Positions 16,923 through 25,183 are shown, counted from the first letter of the stretch. The stretch is 64,000 nt of DNA from Sphingobacterium zeae (GCF_030818895.1 NZ_JAUTBA010000001.1:1488001-1552000); one strand, 5' to 3'. The notes: generated by a model from the letters alone, not told the origin. A program made the numbers and translations.

Positions 16923-18218
16923 TTAATAATAACTAACAATACATTCATTTAAAGATGACTTTTGGTTCAAATAACTGACTAACAAACGATCTTCAATATT
17001 ATATTTAAAAGTGGGGCAACCGAGAGATTTACCCTCTTCTCTTTTTAATAGACAGCCACCTCCACATAACGGTAATAAATTGCAACTATAACAAATTGGT
17101 TTATTTTCCCGTAGTTCAAGCATCCAATTCCTAAATTTAGTCGAGTGTACATGAATCCTAACATCGTCGCTGACATTTCCAATTAGATTATTCTCGATTA
17201 TATTTGGTGTTGATAAAGGAAGTGCATTACAGGAAAATAAATTTCCATTTTTATCAACAGATAATGAATTTTGGTCTGTTGCCGCACATGGTAAATTAAC
17301 ACGAGTTGGAAGTATACTCTGTATAAATCCCTTTTCTATTGCATAGAATAAACACTCAATCTCATTCTCAGCTAATTCATCTTTAGAAGTATCGTTGTTT
17401 TTTAGAAAATCAAATTTAAAGGTAATTCGATTTTGAGTCTCAGCATGTGAAAATTTATCAATAATGTTAAAAACATCATTAATTTTATCGCTTTTAATGG
17501 TGAGTTCAAATATAATTCCATCTTGGGGCCGGAAAGGAAAGTTATCTAATATTGATAATATATTTTTGATTGTTATTTCAGTGGATTCATAGTTTGAACA
17601 TTTTAATGTTATGTGATATTTTTTTATCATGCACAAATTGAAAAGCATTGCAAAGACTTTCTCAGTTAGAAATTCGCCTTCACAAATTAGTGATGAAGCA
17701 TAGTATATATCATTCATGTCTGTAATTCTCAAATTTGACTCTGATATTGAAATCATTGTTTCAATAAATTCAGTTGGATCATCTATTTTCCATGTCAAAA
17801 AGAATGTTTTTAGATTTTTTTTGATTAGCTCAATTTCTATGTAAGAATTGATAGAATTAACAAAATCATTTTTGGGTCTAGAAATTGTATTGTTCTTTGA
17901 GCATGAATTACACCCAGATCTACAACTCTCAATCAAGTTCACAAATAAGGAGATATTATCATTAGTTACTTTATCGTAATCATATAACTCAACAAACTCA
18001 TCGTTGCCATTTTGTATTAATATTCTGCTATTTTGTAACTCCGTTATTAGTCTTTCATCCAAATTGTAGAAATCTTCATTCGTAATTTTTTGAAATACTT
18101 CGTCCCTTACTACGATAGTTTGGTTAGAAAGACATGAATAAATTATTGTCATCTTGGAAGTCACAGTTTCCTTAGCGTCTTCTATAGAAGTTGTTATGAT
18201 ATATTTGGATAGTTTCAT
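16923..18218 (-). CDS. Degenerate radical SAM/SPASM paralogue (pseudo-rSAM)
   Basis: 431 residues, colinear with the maturase at 22013-23383: same start (KLSKYIITTSIED / KLSKYIVITDVLD), same length and same SPASM-like Cys-rich end (ICYSCNLLPLCGGGCLLKREEGKSLGCP). It keeps a CX3CX2C triplet, Cys99-Cys103-Cys106 in ESCRSGCNSC, but the SAM-binding GGEP motif of the active enzyme (TWYGGEP) is replaced by TWKIDDP. This pairing is known in the GG-Bacteroidales peptide systems as a maturase plus a pseudo-rSAM partner. It may bind the precursor as a helper rather than catalyse. Its start overlaps the stop of the upstream HlyD-like gene by 4 bp. Confidence 0.82.
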   Translation of the reverse strand: MKLSKYIITTSIEDAKETVTSKMTIIYSCLSNQTIVVRDEVFQKITNEDFYNLDERLITELQNSRILIQNGNDEFVELYDYDKVTNDNISLFVNLIESCRSGCNSCSKNNTISRPKNDFVNSINSYIEIELIKKNLKTFFLTWKIDDPTEFIETMISISESNLRITDMNDIYYASSLICEGEFLTEKVFAMLFNLCMIKKYHITLKCSNYESTEITIKNILSILDNFPFRPQDGIIFELTIKSDKINDVFNIIDKFSHAETQNRITFKFDFLKNNDTSKDELAENEIECLFYAIEKGFIQSILPTRVNLPCAATDQNSLSVDKNGNLFSCNALPLSTPNIIENNLIGNVSDDVRIHVHSTKFRNWMLELRENKPICYSCNLLPLCGGGCLLKREEGKSLGCPTFKYNIEDRLLVSYLNQKSSLNECIVSYY

Positions 18219-18733
18219 CTCTTTATTAATTTTCTAATCATCGACTCTATAATATTTTCTTTACTGGTTGTGATCTTTAAACCAACATTCATTCCGTCAA
18301 CTGGTTCGATAACTCGGCTATTGTCTAAGCGTAATTTTTTAGTTTGATAAAGTGTACTTTTCAAGGAGATGTAAGTATGTTGATCTTGACACCAAGATGA
18401 ATCAATAGTTCCTAAAATTGATCCAAGATCTACAGATTTGTCGCCTAAAAATGTGATTTGAGTTTCTAATCCGTGATCATATTCTATCTTCGGGTCGTCC
18501 ATATTTAATTTGATAACTAAGCAATTTTCATTAACAATCAACTGGTTTGAAGATATTGTTGCAAGAAATCGATCGTAGTTTTTAATTTGAATTTTATTGA
18601 TTAACAACATGGCTAATAATATGGATAATGTTATTAGCAAATTGCCCCAGCTAATGAAAAAATGTGGAGGTTTGTTCATCACTTCCTGAACCTCAGGACT
18701 TCTCAGTTCATATTTTGATTTTAATTCTGCCAT
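18215..18733 (-). CDS. Miniature HlyD-like membrane protein
   Basis: 172 residues, less than half the usual length of HlyD-type adaptor proteins (about 400). The N-terminus (ELRSPEVQEVMNKPPHFFISWGNLLITLSILLAMLLINK) is typical of Bacteroidota HlyD proteins paired with C39 transporters, with one membrane segment near residues 28-46. The coiled-coil hairpin and lipoyl domains are missing; what remains resembles the membrane-near beta domain (VIEPVDGMNVGLKITTSKENI). It lies 8 bp after the C39 transporter. It cannot span the periplasm, so it may be a truncated accessory subunit. Start at 18733. Confidence 0.75.
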   Translation of the reverse strand: MAELKSKYELRSPEVQEVMNKPPHFFISWGNLLITLSILLAMLLINKIQIKNYDRFLATISSNQLIVNENCLVIKLNMDDPKIEYDHGLETQITFLGDKSVDLGSILGTIDSSWCQDQHTYISLKSTLYQTKKLRLDNSRVIEPVDGMNVGLKITTSKENIIESMIRKLIKR

Positions 18734-18741
18734 GTCGAATT

Positions 18742-20964
18742 TTAATTACCTAATTCCAGCTGGTTTTTTACCAATTCATAATATCTACCTCTATTTGAAA
18801 TCAATGTCGAGTGGTTACCTATTTCCTCTATCTTGCCGTCATTTAATACAATAATTTGATCTGCTTTCTTTACAGTACTAAGTCTATGTGCAATGATTAC
18901 TACAGTCTTATCTCTGAAAAATTCGTTAAGATAATCTATTATTACTTTTTCATTATTAGCATCCAAACTACTTGTTGCTTCGTCAAAAAATATATATTCA
19001 GGGTTTTTATAAACCGAGCGGGCAATTAAAATTCTTTGTCGTTGACCACCGCTAATGCCCATTCCTGATAAGCCAATTTTTGTGGTATAATTATTCGGAG
19101 TACTTTCAATAAAATCTTGTAAGTTTGCCACTCTAATTGCCATTTCCATCTTTTTTTCATCTATGTCGCCGCCATCCATCGCAATATTTTTGGCAATTGT
19201 ATCATAGAAAATGTAGCCGTCTTGCATCACACTTCCACAGTGGCTCCTCCACAATTTGGGGGATATTTTATTTAAATCTGAGTTTCCAACTAATACTCTT
19301 CCTTGTGTTGGTTGATAGAAATTCAGCAATATTTTCATTAGGGTCGTTTTTCCACTACCACTTGTTCCAACAATAGCAGTTACTTTGCCTTTTGGGATTC
19401 TTAGGTTAATATTTTTTAAAACATACGGAGAATTTGGTCCTTCGTATTGAAAGGAAACATTCTCAATAAATAAATCCCCTAAAGTTATTTGCGGGTACAA
19501 TATCTTATTTTTTACAATTGCCTCCTCATCTTGTTTATTATGGATCTCTTGTAACCTAGACATACTTAATTTGGCATCTTGTGCGGCCCTAATTAAATTG
19601 ACTAATTGCTCGATGGGACCAGAAGTCTGGCCAATTATATAAGATATACTTAGAAGTTGACCAATTGTTAAATTCCCTTTAATAGCCTCAGTTGCGGCAA
19701 TAAATGTGATAAGGATATTTTTGACATGAGTCACGAATATTAGGCCGGTTCGTTGATATTGTTCTAATGCAAGGCTTTTAATATTTAATTTGTAATCTTT
19801 TACTTGTAATTGTTCCCATTCCCATCTTTTTGGAGTCTCGCTTCCAAAAAGTTTTATTTCTTGCATACCTGTGATCAATTCATAAAGTTTATCCTGATTT
19901 TCTCTGCTTCGGGAAAACCTTTTGTAGTCCATCTCCTTTCTTTTTTTCTGGAAAAGCAGAATCCATATTATCCCAAAAAAGCTAAAGGCAACAAATAAAC
20001 TGAGGATTTTTAGATTATAAACTGCTAGAACTATTGTGAATACAATGATATTTACAAAAGAAAAAAGTGATGTAAGTACAGAACCAGTGAGAAAATTTTC
20101 AATTCTATGATGGTCGTTAATCCTTTGAGCAATATCCCCAACTGCTTTTGAGTCAAAATATCTTATTGGAAGTTTTAATAATTTGGACAAAAAGTCAGAG
20201 ATTATACTTAGGCTGATTCTGGAGTTGATATGTAAAAGTAACCAGGAGCGCACTAATTCGATACTCATGTTTCCAAAAATTAGAAAGAGTTGGGCTAGCA
20301 GGATTACGTGTACTACAGATAAACTTTTCTCCGAGACACCTTGGTCAAGTAATATTTGTGTTGTAAAGGGAAGTGTCAGAGAAATTAAACTTGCAGCCAA
20401 CATACCAATAACTAGTTGGGCAATATGCCTCTTGAATGGTTGTAAATAATGAAATAAAAATTTCAAACCCTGTTGTTTTTCTTTTATTTCTTTTGCATTG
20501 TAAAATGTGGGGGTAGGTTCTAAAAGCAAAGCCACCCCTCGTTCATTGTACGTAGAAACCCAAGCTTTATAAAAGGTTTCTTCATCTAGTTTAACGATGC
20601 CATGTGCAGGATCGGCAACTACAAAGACTTTTGAATATGATTGCTTATGAAATATTCTTTTTATGAAATTTCCTTTTCTTTTAATTTTTAACAAAACAAC
20701 AAAGTGTTCCTGATTCCAATGTAAAATACATGGTAATGGACAATCGTTGATAAGCTTTTGCATGTTCAATTTTACCATCAGCGATCTGAATCCAAGGGTT
20801 TCAGAAGCTTCACTAATGCTTAAAAGACTAACTCCATTTTTTCCTAAATGGCACAATTCACGGAGATACTCCATGGAGTAGCTTTTTCCATAAAATTCTG
20901 CTACCATTTTTAAACAAGTAGGGGCACAGTCCATTATATCATGTTGGATGGAAAACTTGAACAT
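18742..20964 (-). CDS. C39-peptidase-containing ABC transporter (peptide exporter)
   Basis: 740 residues in three parts. Residues 1-130 are a C39 peptidase with catalytic Cys13 (HDIMDCAPTC), His87 (HWNQEHFVVL) and Asp118 (VVADPAHG), which cuts leaders after a double glycine. Residues about 180-450 are a six-helix ABC membrane domain. The nucleotide-binding domain has Walker A (IVGTSGSGKTTLM), signature (ISGGQRQRI) and Walker B (YIFFDEATSSLD). It would cleave the GG leader of the 23517-23726 precursor and export the core. It is tightly packed: 5 bp after the 345-residue gene and 8 bp before the HlyD-like gene. All key residues are present. Confidence 0.95.
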   Translation of the reverse strand: MFKFSIQHDIMDCAPTCLKMVAEFYGKSYSMEYLRELCHLGKNGVSLLSISEASETLGFRSLMVKLNMQKLINDCPLPCILHWNQEHFVVLLKIKRKGNFIKRIFHKQSYSKVFVVADPAHGIVKLDEETFYKAWVSTYNERGVALLLEPTPTFYNAKEIKEKQQGLKFLFHYLQPFKRHIAQLVIGMLAASLISLTLPFTTQILLDQGVSEKSLSVVHVILLAQLFLIFGNMSIELVRSWLLLHINSRISLSIISDFLSKLLKLPIRYFDSKAVGDIAQRINDHHRIENFLTGSVLTSLFSFVNIIVFTIVLAVYNLKILSLFVAFSFFGIIWILLFQKKRKEMDYKRFSRSRENQDKLYELITGMQEIKLFGSETPKRWEWEQLQVKDYKLNIKSLALEQYQRTGLIFVTHVKNILITFIAATEAIKGNLTIGQLLSISYIIGQTSGPIEQLVNLIRAAQDAKLSMSRLQEIHNKQDEEAIVKNKILYPQITLGDLFIENVSFQYEGPNSPYVLKNINLRIPKGKVTAIVGTSGSGKTTLMKILLNFYQPTQGRVLVGNSDLNKISPKLWRSHCGSVMQDGYIFYDTIAKNIAMDGGDIDEKKMEMAIRVANLQDFIESTPNNYTTKIGLSGMGISGGQRQRILIARSVYKNPEYIFFDEATSSLDANNEKVIIDYLNEFFRDKTVVIIAHRLSTVKKADQIIVLNDGKIEEIGNHSTLISNRGRYYELVKNQLELGN

Positions 20965-20969
20965 AAATA

Positions 20970-22007
20970 TTAATTCATTGATGTTACAGTAAAATCATTG
21001 ATCCGAAGTTTGGAGGTGCTTATATTTAATTCATTGAGCTGATAGGCGTAAATTGAGCTTTTTAGATCTGACGGTATCAATTGAAAAACATTTTGGAAAT
21101 TCAGCATATTAGCTAATATGAAATGTTGTATGGAGGTAGGAACTTGCTTATTGAAAATATTAGATTTGATAGATTTTTCTATTCCATCCATTTGCTTACC
21201 ATTCAGAATTAGCAAGAAAATATCGAGTGAATCCTTTAAGTATGGATTGATATTATCATTGTAAGGTATATTAAAATTATCAAAAATAGAAGAAAGATAA
21301 TCGTTATGAAGTGGATCTAAAGTATCAATTTTTCCTATAGCTTTTGATAATATTCCGTTAATAAATGATTGTAAGATCGACTGATACTGCCCCTCGAAGG
21401 ACAAAACGCTTGAAAAAGGGAACTGGAAAGATTCCTTTTCATTACTCATTAAATATCTTATCACCTCTCTAGCGAATAGTGCCGATTCGGAATATTTTCC
21501 AGCATTAAAATAAACTTTAGATATATTTAGGTATTGTTCTATTTTCATATACATTCCGTCCTCAAATCCATGGTCAATCAAAAAATCGATATTATCGAGT
21601 AATTCGACCATATATTTTTGCGCATTGTCGTAATCTTTATTAAGATAATAGTGGTAATAAGCCAACACCGGATTTAGTATTGATTTTACACTGTGATAAT
21701 CTAAAAGATTATTTGGGTCTAGATTATTGTTCTGTTCTAAAATTTTGTCAACAAAATAGGATGATACATTGGGTTCCTTTTCTTTACAGACCCTAAAAAG
21801 TTTTTCGCTCAGGATATAGTTGTAAATAAGTTTTTCTCTAACTTCTTCTGTAGGTCGAACATATTTTAAAAGAGCATAAAAAATATGTCCACTGTCATAG
21901 TTTTTATGATTCGATTCTAATTCCTTAGATTCTTCTAGCTCTTTTTCACTCGTTGGAGTATACTTCTCGAACAAATGTAGATATTCAATAATTTGAGATT
22001 CATTCAT
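20970..22007 (-). CDS. Unknown 345-residue helical protein of the maturation operon
   Basis: No signal peptide, membrane segment or enzyme motif is visible. The sequence is rich in paired helices with repeated Tyr/Ala patterns (NPVLAYYHYYLNKDYDNAQKYMVELL; ISKVYFNAGKYSESALFAREVIRYL), which suggests tetratricopeptide-like repeats around residues 125-195. It sits between the radical SAM maturase (5 bp) and the exporter (5 bp), so it is very probably part of peptide maturation, perhaps as a scaffold that binds the precursor or joins enzyme and transporter. I do not recognise the family; the function is unknown. Confidence 0.75.
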   Translation of the reverse strand: MNESQIIEYLHLFEKYTPTSEKELEESKELESNHKNYDSGHIFYALLKYVRPTEEVREKLIYNYILSEKLFRVCKEKEPNVSSYFVDKILEQNNNLDPNNLLDYHSVKSILNPVLAYYHYYLNKDYDNAQKYMVELLDNIDFLIDHGFEDGMYMKIEQYLNISKVYFNAGKYSESALFAREVIRYLMSNEKESFQFPFSSVLSFEGQYQSILQSFINGILSKAIGKIDTLDPLHNDYLSSIFDNFNIPYNDNINPYLKDSLDIFLLILNGKQMDGIEKSIKSNIFNKQVPTSIQHFILANMLNFQNVFQLIPSDLKSSIYAYQLNELNISTSKLRINDFTVTSMN

Positions 22008-22012
22008 AATTA

Positions 22013-23383
22013 TTATCCTAAAGTTTGTAATTGGGATTTATCAATTAAATATTGTAAAACGAGCTTGTCCTCAATGTTCGCTTTCATTGTGGGGCATGTT
22101 ATCTCACCATTATACCAATCTTTAGGGCAATTGCCATTGCAAACTGGAAATAGATTACATTTTGAACATTTCGGAGAAACATTACAAGTTGCAAGATCAT
22201 CATACCATCCTCGAACCTGAGTGTTTTTGTTAAAGGTTGTTTTATCTTGCAGAAGATTTCCAATAATATGTTTTTCCTCCGTATATTTAGGCGTATAGGG
22301 GAATTCATAACAAGGCGTGATATTTCCCGTAGCATCATAAACCTCACTAGCTTCGTTGACTACCATACATACATCATAGTTTCTTGTTGGCAAAACGTAC
22401 TTCACAGGAAATCCTTTTTCTAATAGATACATTAGCCATTCTATTTCAAGTTCAGCGAATTCTATAGTGGTTAAACCTTGTTCATCTCCAACAGTCTTGT
22501 CACCCCAATTTGTGATTGGGAAAAAGCCCATTTCAACTTTGTCTTGTAATCCTAAAGATGCCATATAATCAACCATTTCATTTGCTTGTCGATAATTGGT
22601 TTCATCAATATTCATCCGAATGAAAATCGGATGTGTTACGAATTGTTGGTAATGATCCAAAGAGCAGATATCAAGTATGTTTTTCATTATAATATCAAAA
22701 GTTGACTCTCCTTTTTTCGTTATCCGACGTTTATCGTGATGTTCCTTGGTAGTATCTAAAGTGATTTGAAATCGTTTAACCTTGTGATTTAGATAGAGCT
22801 CAGTGAATATATCTTTTTTTAAGCTAAGCCCATTTGTGATGATTGAAGCGCTATACCTAAGATTACGTTTATAAGCAATCTCCTGCATTTTATTGCTTAG
22901 ATCAATTATGGCAGAATAACCCATTAAAGGTTCTCCCCCATACCAGGTTGTATGAACTAATTCAGTGTCAGGTTTCTTATCTAGTTGATAATATAGCCTT
23001 TCAATTATCTTATCTTGAATTTCTTGAGTCATAGTCAGCTTGGAATGAACTTGACCACAGTAGAAACATCCTAATTGACAATTTGCAGTAGGTTGAATGG
23101 TCATTGATACACATTTTGTATCTTTAACTCCTAATTTGTTCAATTTTAATATCTCTTGAAACTCATCCTCTAAGCTGTGGACTATAATTTCATACTCCAT
23201 TAGCCTAGCTAATGCAGTAGTATCAATGGTAGAAAAATCCCCTTTTAATAGGCTTTGATATAGACCCTCCTCGATCAATGTAGATATACCACTTCGAGTA
23301 GAAAAGAGTATACGTTGATGAACATCGCTGTTTGGGTCTAAAACATCGGTGATCACTATATATTTTGAAAGTTTGAAATTCAT
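22013..23383 (-). CDS. Radical SAM/SPASM peptide maturase (GG-Bacteroidales type)
   Basis: 456 residues. The radical SAM motif CX3CX2C is Cys102-Cys106-Cys109 (TANCQLGCFYCG), followed by the SAM-binding TWYGGEPLMGY. The C-terminus is a SPASM domain with several cluster Cys (ITPCYEFPY; TCNVSPKCSKCNLFPVCNGNCPKDW; ITCPTMKANIEDKL). Enzymes of this type install cross-links or epimerise residues in peptides. The immediate neighbour upstream is a double-glycine precursor, its presumed substrate. The family is known as the maturase of GG-Bacteroidales natural product systems; the reaction on this precursor is unknown. Confidence 0.93.
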   Translation of the reverse strand: MNFKLSKYIVITDVLDPNSDVHQRILFSTRSGISTLIEEGLYQSLLKGDFSTIDTTALARLMEYEIIVHSLEDEFQEILKLNKLGVKDTKCVSMTIQPTANCQLGCFYCGQVHSKLTMTQEIQDKIIERLYYQLDKKPDTELVHTTWYGGEPLMGYSAIIDLSNKMQEIAYKRNLRYSASIITNGLSLKKDIFTELYLNHKVKRFQITLDTTKEHHDKRRITKKGESTFDIIMKNILDICSLDHYQQFVTHPIFIRMNIDETNYRQANEMVDYMASLGLQDKVEMGFFPITNWGDKTVGDEQGLTTIEFAELEIEWLMYLLEKGFPVKYVLPTRNYDVCMVVNEASEVYDATGNITPCYEFPYTPKYTEEKHIIGNLLQDKTTFNKNTQVRGWYDDLATCNVSPKCSKCNLFPVCNGNCPKDWYNGEITCPTMKANIEDKLVLQYLIDKSQLQTLG

Positions 23384-23428
23384 ATTTATAAGAGCTTATT
23401 TCAATATTATTACTTATTTTAAGTACAA

Positions 23429-23454
23429 AGCCTATTTCGAGATGACTGTAGGCT
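23429..23454 (-). promoter_or_regulatory. Second hairpin between precursor and maturase
   Basis: On the minus strand AGCCTA pairs with TAGGCT around a 14-base loop. It lies just after the larger stem-loop at 23465-23498. It is a weak structure on its own and may form part of an attenuation region. Confidence 0.3.
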
Positions 23455-23464
23455 AATTATTTGA

Positions 23465-23498
23465 TTACAGCATGCGAATTTTCATCCACATGCCGTAA
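23465..23498 (-). promoter_or_regulatory. Stem-loop downstream of the precursor gene
   Basis: A 10-bp inverted repeat with one G-U pair (TTACGGCATG / CATGCTGTAA) and a 14-base loop, starting about 18 bases after the precursor stop. No T-run follows, so it is more likely an RNA-stabilising or partial attenuator structure that keeps precursor transcripts more abundant than those of the enzymes. Confidence 0.5.
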
Positions 23499-23516
23499 AT
23501 TCTTTTGTAATAATTA

Positions 23517-23726
23517 CTATCCGTAATTACTACCATTGTTACAGGTACAATCAGGTTCTTTGGTCGTGTAGTTTGAACCGTTGTTACATGTACAAGCAGC
23601 TAAAATCCCACCACGGGTTGCTGATGCTTCATCAAGGTTCATTACTTCAAAACCGTCCGAAAGATTGCCTCCTTTTTGGCTTTCACTAAATTTTAGTAAA
23701 GCCATTTGCAAACGTTTTGATTTCAT
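23517..23726 (-). CDS. Double-glycine RiPP precursor with repeated core
   Basis: 69 residues. The leader (1-40) ends in LDEASATRGG, a C39-type cleavage site. The core (41-69) begins ILAACTCNNGSNY and repeats CTCNNGSNY after TTKEPD, ending in Gly. All four Cys of the protein are in the core. The two 9-residue repeats are encoded by different synonymous codons (including TCA against AGT for Ser), so they are kept by selection at protein level. It fits the GG-Bacteroidales precursor type paired with the radical SAM maturase downstream. It would be modified in the cytoplasm, then cut and exported by the C39 transporter. Cross-links at Cys/Asn/Tyr or sugars on Ser/Thr are open possibilities. Confidence 0.88.
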   Translation of the reverse strand: MKSKRLQMALLKFSESQKGGNLSDGFEVMNLDEASATRGGILAACTCNNGSNYTTKEPDCTCNNGSNYG

Positions 23727-23874
23727 TTGACTTAATTTAAGTTTACAATTCTGCTAAAGTTTTACATTATTAAGCACTTGTTGAATGGCATATTTGACTC
23801 CTATGCTGAGTTTCAATTATAGTGGCCGGACTATAGAAGATTTTTGAATTTTGTGTTAATTTCTATATCGATTT

Positions 23875-24711
23875 CTAAAACTTTCTATTTAAAGGGGGGC
23901 GGCTTCTAATATCATAAAAAGCTTCTAGTTGTAGTTTTCTCCCTTCGTCTGTTGCATGGTCGTTATCCTTATGGAGCCTATAGCAATAAATTACGTTCTG
24001 AATAAATAGGCAGTTTTCAAATCCAGCAATTTCTAAAAGAGGTAACATTAACGCTTGGTCATACGTCGACATGTAAAATCGATTATCTCCATATCTGTCG
24101 TCGCTGTATCTAAAATTCTCAACATTTGGATCTTGGTCTAAAAAAGCTTTGAATAATTTGTATTTAAAAGTTTTAAGATGAGATGCTTTCCATGTTGTCT
24201 GCCTCAGCATATTGAATTCCTCTTCTGTATATGGCGAACTCGGATCATAAAAACCATAATTAGTAATATATGAACCATAAGTTAGCAGCGCATCGTCATG
24301 ATATTTACTGTTTACTATTTGAAAAGCAAATTCTCCGAAAATATAATCATCACCATCTAAGATGATTATTATGTCCTCATCTAAGAAAGACTCTGTTACT
24401 AATGCTTGGTATATATTTTCCAATGCTCCGATACGAGAATTATTTATTCTTTTATAAAAATTTGGCAAATCATCATCTATTAACTCTATTGTACCATCAT
24501 CTGATGCGTCATCCAATAGATACACTTCATAATTGTTGTATTCTTGTCCTAAAATTGAGCTTACACAATCAATAATATAATTTCCAACATTCCTGAATGG
24601 AACAAGTACTATTATCCTGTTCGATATTTGATTTTTACTTGTAAAAAGCATGGGCTTTGGTCTATAATCTTTCTTGCTGTTGAATTGATTCTGGTTTATT
24701 TTTAAAAACAT
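23875..24711 (-). CDS. GT2-family glycosyltransferase
   Basis: 278 residues with a GT-A fold of family 2: nucleotide-sugar entry IIVLVPFRNVGNYIIDCVSSIL, YLLDDASDDGTIEL, and the DXD-like metal site IIILDGDDYIFGEFA. There is no membrane segment, so it is soluble. It is the first gene of the long minus-strand group, 148 bp before the precursor, and has the same AT-rich composition. Together with the GT60- and GT32-type enzymes downstream it points to a glycosylated product or glycosylated cell-surface component. The donor sugar and acceptor cannot be told from sequence. Confidence 0.88.
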   Translation of the reverse strand: MFLKINQNQFNSKKDYRPKPMLFTSKNQISNRIIVLVPFRNVGNYIIDCVSSILGQEYNNYEVYLLDDASDDGTIELIDDDLPNFYKRINNSRIGALENIYQALVTESFLDEDIIIILDGDDYIFGEFAFQIVNSKYHDDALLTYGSYITNYGFYDPSSPYTEEEFNMLRQTTWKASHLKTFKYKLFKAFLDQDPNVENFRYSDDRYGDNRFYMSTYDQALMLPLLEIAGFENCLFIQNVIYCYRLHKDNDHATDEGRKLQLEAFYDIRSRPPLNRKF

Positions 24712-24794
24712 CCTTAGGATTTCACTAAGGCTATCAAGTAATCTTATTGGTAATTCTATGATTAAAATAATGGATTAGCGTTTTTAACAAAAAT

Positions 24795-24828
24795 AAACTC
24801 GACCAAATGCGATTTGACCAATACCAAC
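24795..24828 (+). promoter_or_regulatory. 34-bp repeated motif, copy 5
   Basis: Reads AAACTCGACCAAATGCG, then ATTTGACCAATACCAAC; it aligns without gaps to the copy at 8082 (TTTGACCAATA shared exactly). It lies between the divergent GT2 gene (start 24711) and the small gene/recombinase pair starting at 24995. Confidence 0.5.
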
Positions 24829-24994
24829 ACTTACTTAACCTAGATGAATTGATATTAAAAGTGTGGTTGATTCTTAATAGATTAAAAGTAGATTGGGAGG
24901 GGACGGAGCTTATATCTTTCGAAATTTATTAAAAAACCAATTTGGAAAAAAAACTAAAAAAATAATGTATAACAATTTGAATAAATAATGTCTT

Positions 24995-25183
24995 ATGTCA
25001 AATAATTCAGTTTTAAAAAATAGCAGTAATCTTGGTAAAGTGAATAAAAAAGACAATACTATAGCAGACCAAAAAATAAAAAATGATGAAAAATTGGTAA
25101 ATTTAATAGTTAAGATTTTGGTAAACAAAGCAATAAAGGAGGCTAATGAAAAAGGGTATACGTTATTTAAGGTTCAGCAGTGA
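24995..25183 (+). CDS. Small Lys/Asn-rich protein before the recombinase
   Basis: 62 residues, very rich in Lys and Asn, mostly polar (MSNNSVLKNSSNLGKVNKKD), with a helical second half (LVNLIVKILVNKAIKEANEKG). It overlaps the recombinase start by 38 bp, and a good ribosome-binding sequence (AAAGGAGG) for the recombinase lies inside its end. This arrangement suggests coupling, but no family is recognised and the frame could be fortuitous in such AT-rich DNA. Confidence 0.4.
   Translation: MSNNSVLKNSSNLGKVNKKDNTIADQKIKNDEKLVNLIVKILVNKAIKEANEKGYTLFKVQQ

Noticed and set aside
23727..23874. A copy of the 34-bp motif before the GG precursor
   Set aside because: Only short matches (TTTGACTCC, GAGTTTC) are present; the spacing does not fit the other copies.
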